The notes under the pieces are model-generated. The model was given only the letters and a program-made list of their open reading frames with translations, made no database searches and was not told the DNA's origin. Position numbers and translations under genes: made by a program. DNA of 64,000 bases from Draconibacterium aestuarii (GTDB lineage Bacteria; Bacteroidota; Bacteroidia; Bacteroidales; Prolixibacteraceae), in the NCBI GenBank assembly GCA_026671195.1, contig JAPOHD010000062.1, positions 23,434-87,433 of the forward strand, in the 5' to 3' direction. Positions 63,928-64,000 of this stretch are shown in pieces (positions within the stretch are counted from its first letter, which is position 1; each line of letters opens with the position of its first letter).

Positions 63928-64000
63928 GTGAGTAATTATAAAATTCGTTATTATGAAAAAAAAGCACCACGTTAATTGAGCAAGCCTGTTTTTCACTCCC

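Noticed and set aside
63953..63979. MKKKHHVN leader peptide of a histidine-attenuated operon
   Set aside because: Two histidines are too few and the downstream gene is outside the window.

Overview
The window is about 64 kb of AT-leaning, gene-dense chromosome from a member of the Bacteroidota. Taxonomic signals are the fused SecDF, the repeated TAnnTTTG (-7) promoter element upstream of many genes, the scarcity of Shine-Dalgarno sites, the LL-diaminopimelate aminotransferase route, a Cys-type sulfatase, a DUF5916 outer-membrane protein and an AIG2-type cyclotransferase. The sulfatase and three predicted organic-osmolyte routes (trehalose, N-epsilon-acetyl-beta-lysine and possibly beta-glutamate) point to a saline habitat, probably a marine Bacteroidales/Marinilabiliales-type organism. 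That placement is inference. No rRNA, CRISPR array, prophage or complete insertion sequence is seen.

Layout. 0-6 kb: the 3' part of a secreted sulfatase, a DUF5916 surface protein, malate dehydrogenase, a retropepsin-like protease, then a non-coding array of 21-bp repeats. 6-15 kb: cyclotransferase, secDF, tatA, Ca2+/Na+ exchanger, LolD-type ATPase, TIGR02757 protein, tRNA methyltransferase, flavodoxin and a ferredoxin-reductase-like flavoprotein. 15-21 kb: a minus-strand run radC - deacetylase - FemAB-like - deacetylase - GNAT - upp, resembling a cell-envelope glycan-modification module embedded among housekeeping genes. 21-23 kb: tRNA-Glu with rpsT, then tatC-lptB. 23-35 kb: recQ, ahcY, a Rieske-like lipoprotein, greA with a terminator-like leader hairpin, HIT protein, dnaE, trxA, a DUF58 protein and a split ThrE exporter.

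35-50 kb: comM/yifB, a Tat-exported aldo/keto reductase, pyrophosphatase, M14 peptidase, thyA-folA, a potassium channel with a zinc-ribbon tail, alanine dehydrogenase, an aminotransferase and an MFS carrier. 48-56 kb: dapL divergent from a dapF-like gene whose two catalytic cysteines are both serine, a secreted deacetylase, a 727-residue radical-SAM aminomutase whose substrate-binding residues look like glutamate rather than lysine 2,3-aminomutase, then era and der. 56-64 kb: an osmolyte island. A MarR regulator faces a trehalose operon (fused OtsAB plus a GH15 enzyme); divergently a promoter drives a small hypothetical gene, ablA, ablB, an overlooked 58-residue four-cysteine protein and a winged-helix protein.

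The most interesting items are the predicted glutamate-type aminomutase, the Ser/Ser DapF-like protein, the extended abl operon, the 21-bp heptad-encoding but stop-riddled array, and the hairpin in the greA leader. All functional calls rest on reading motifs by eye; no database search was run.
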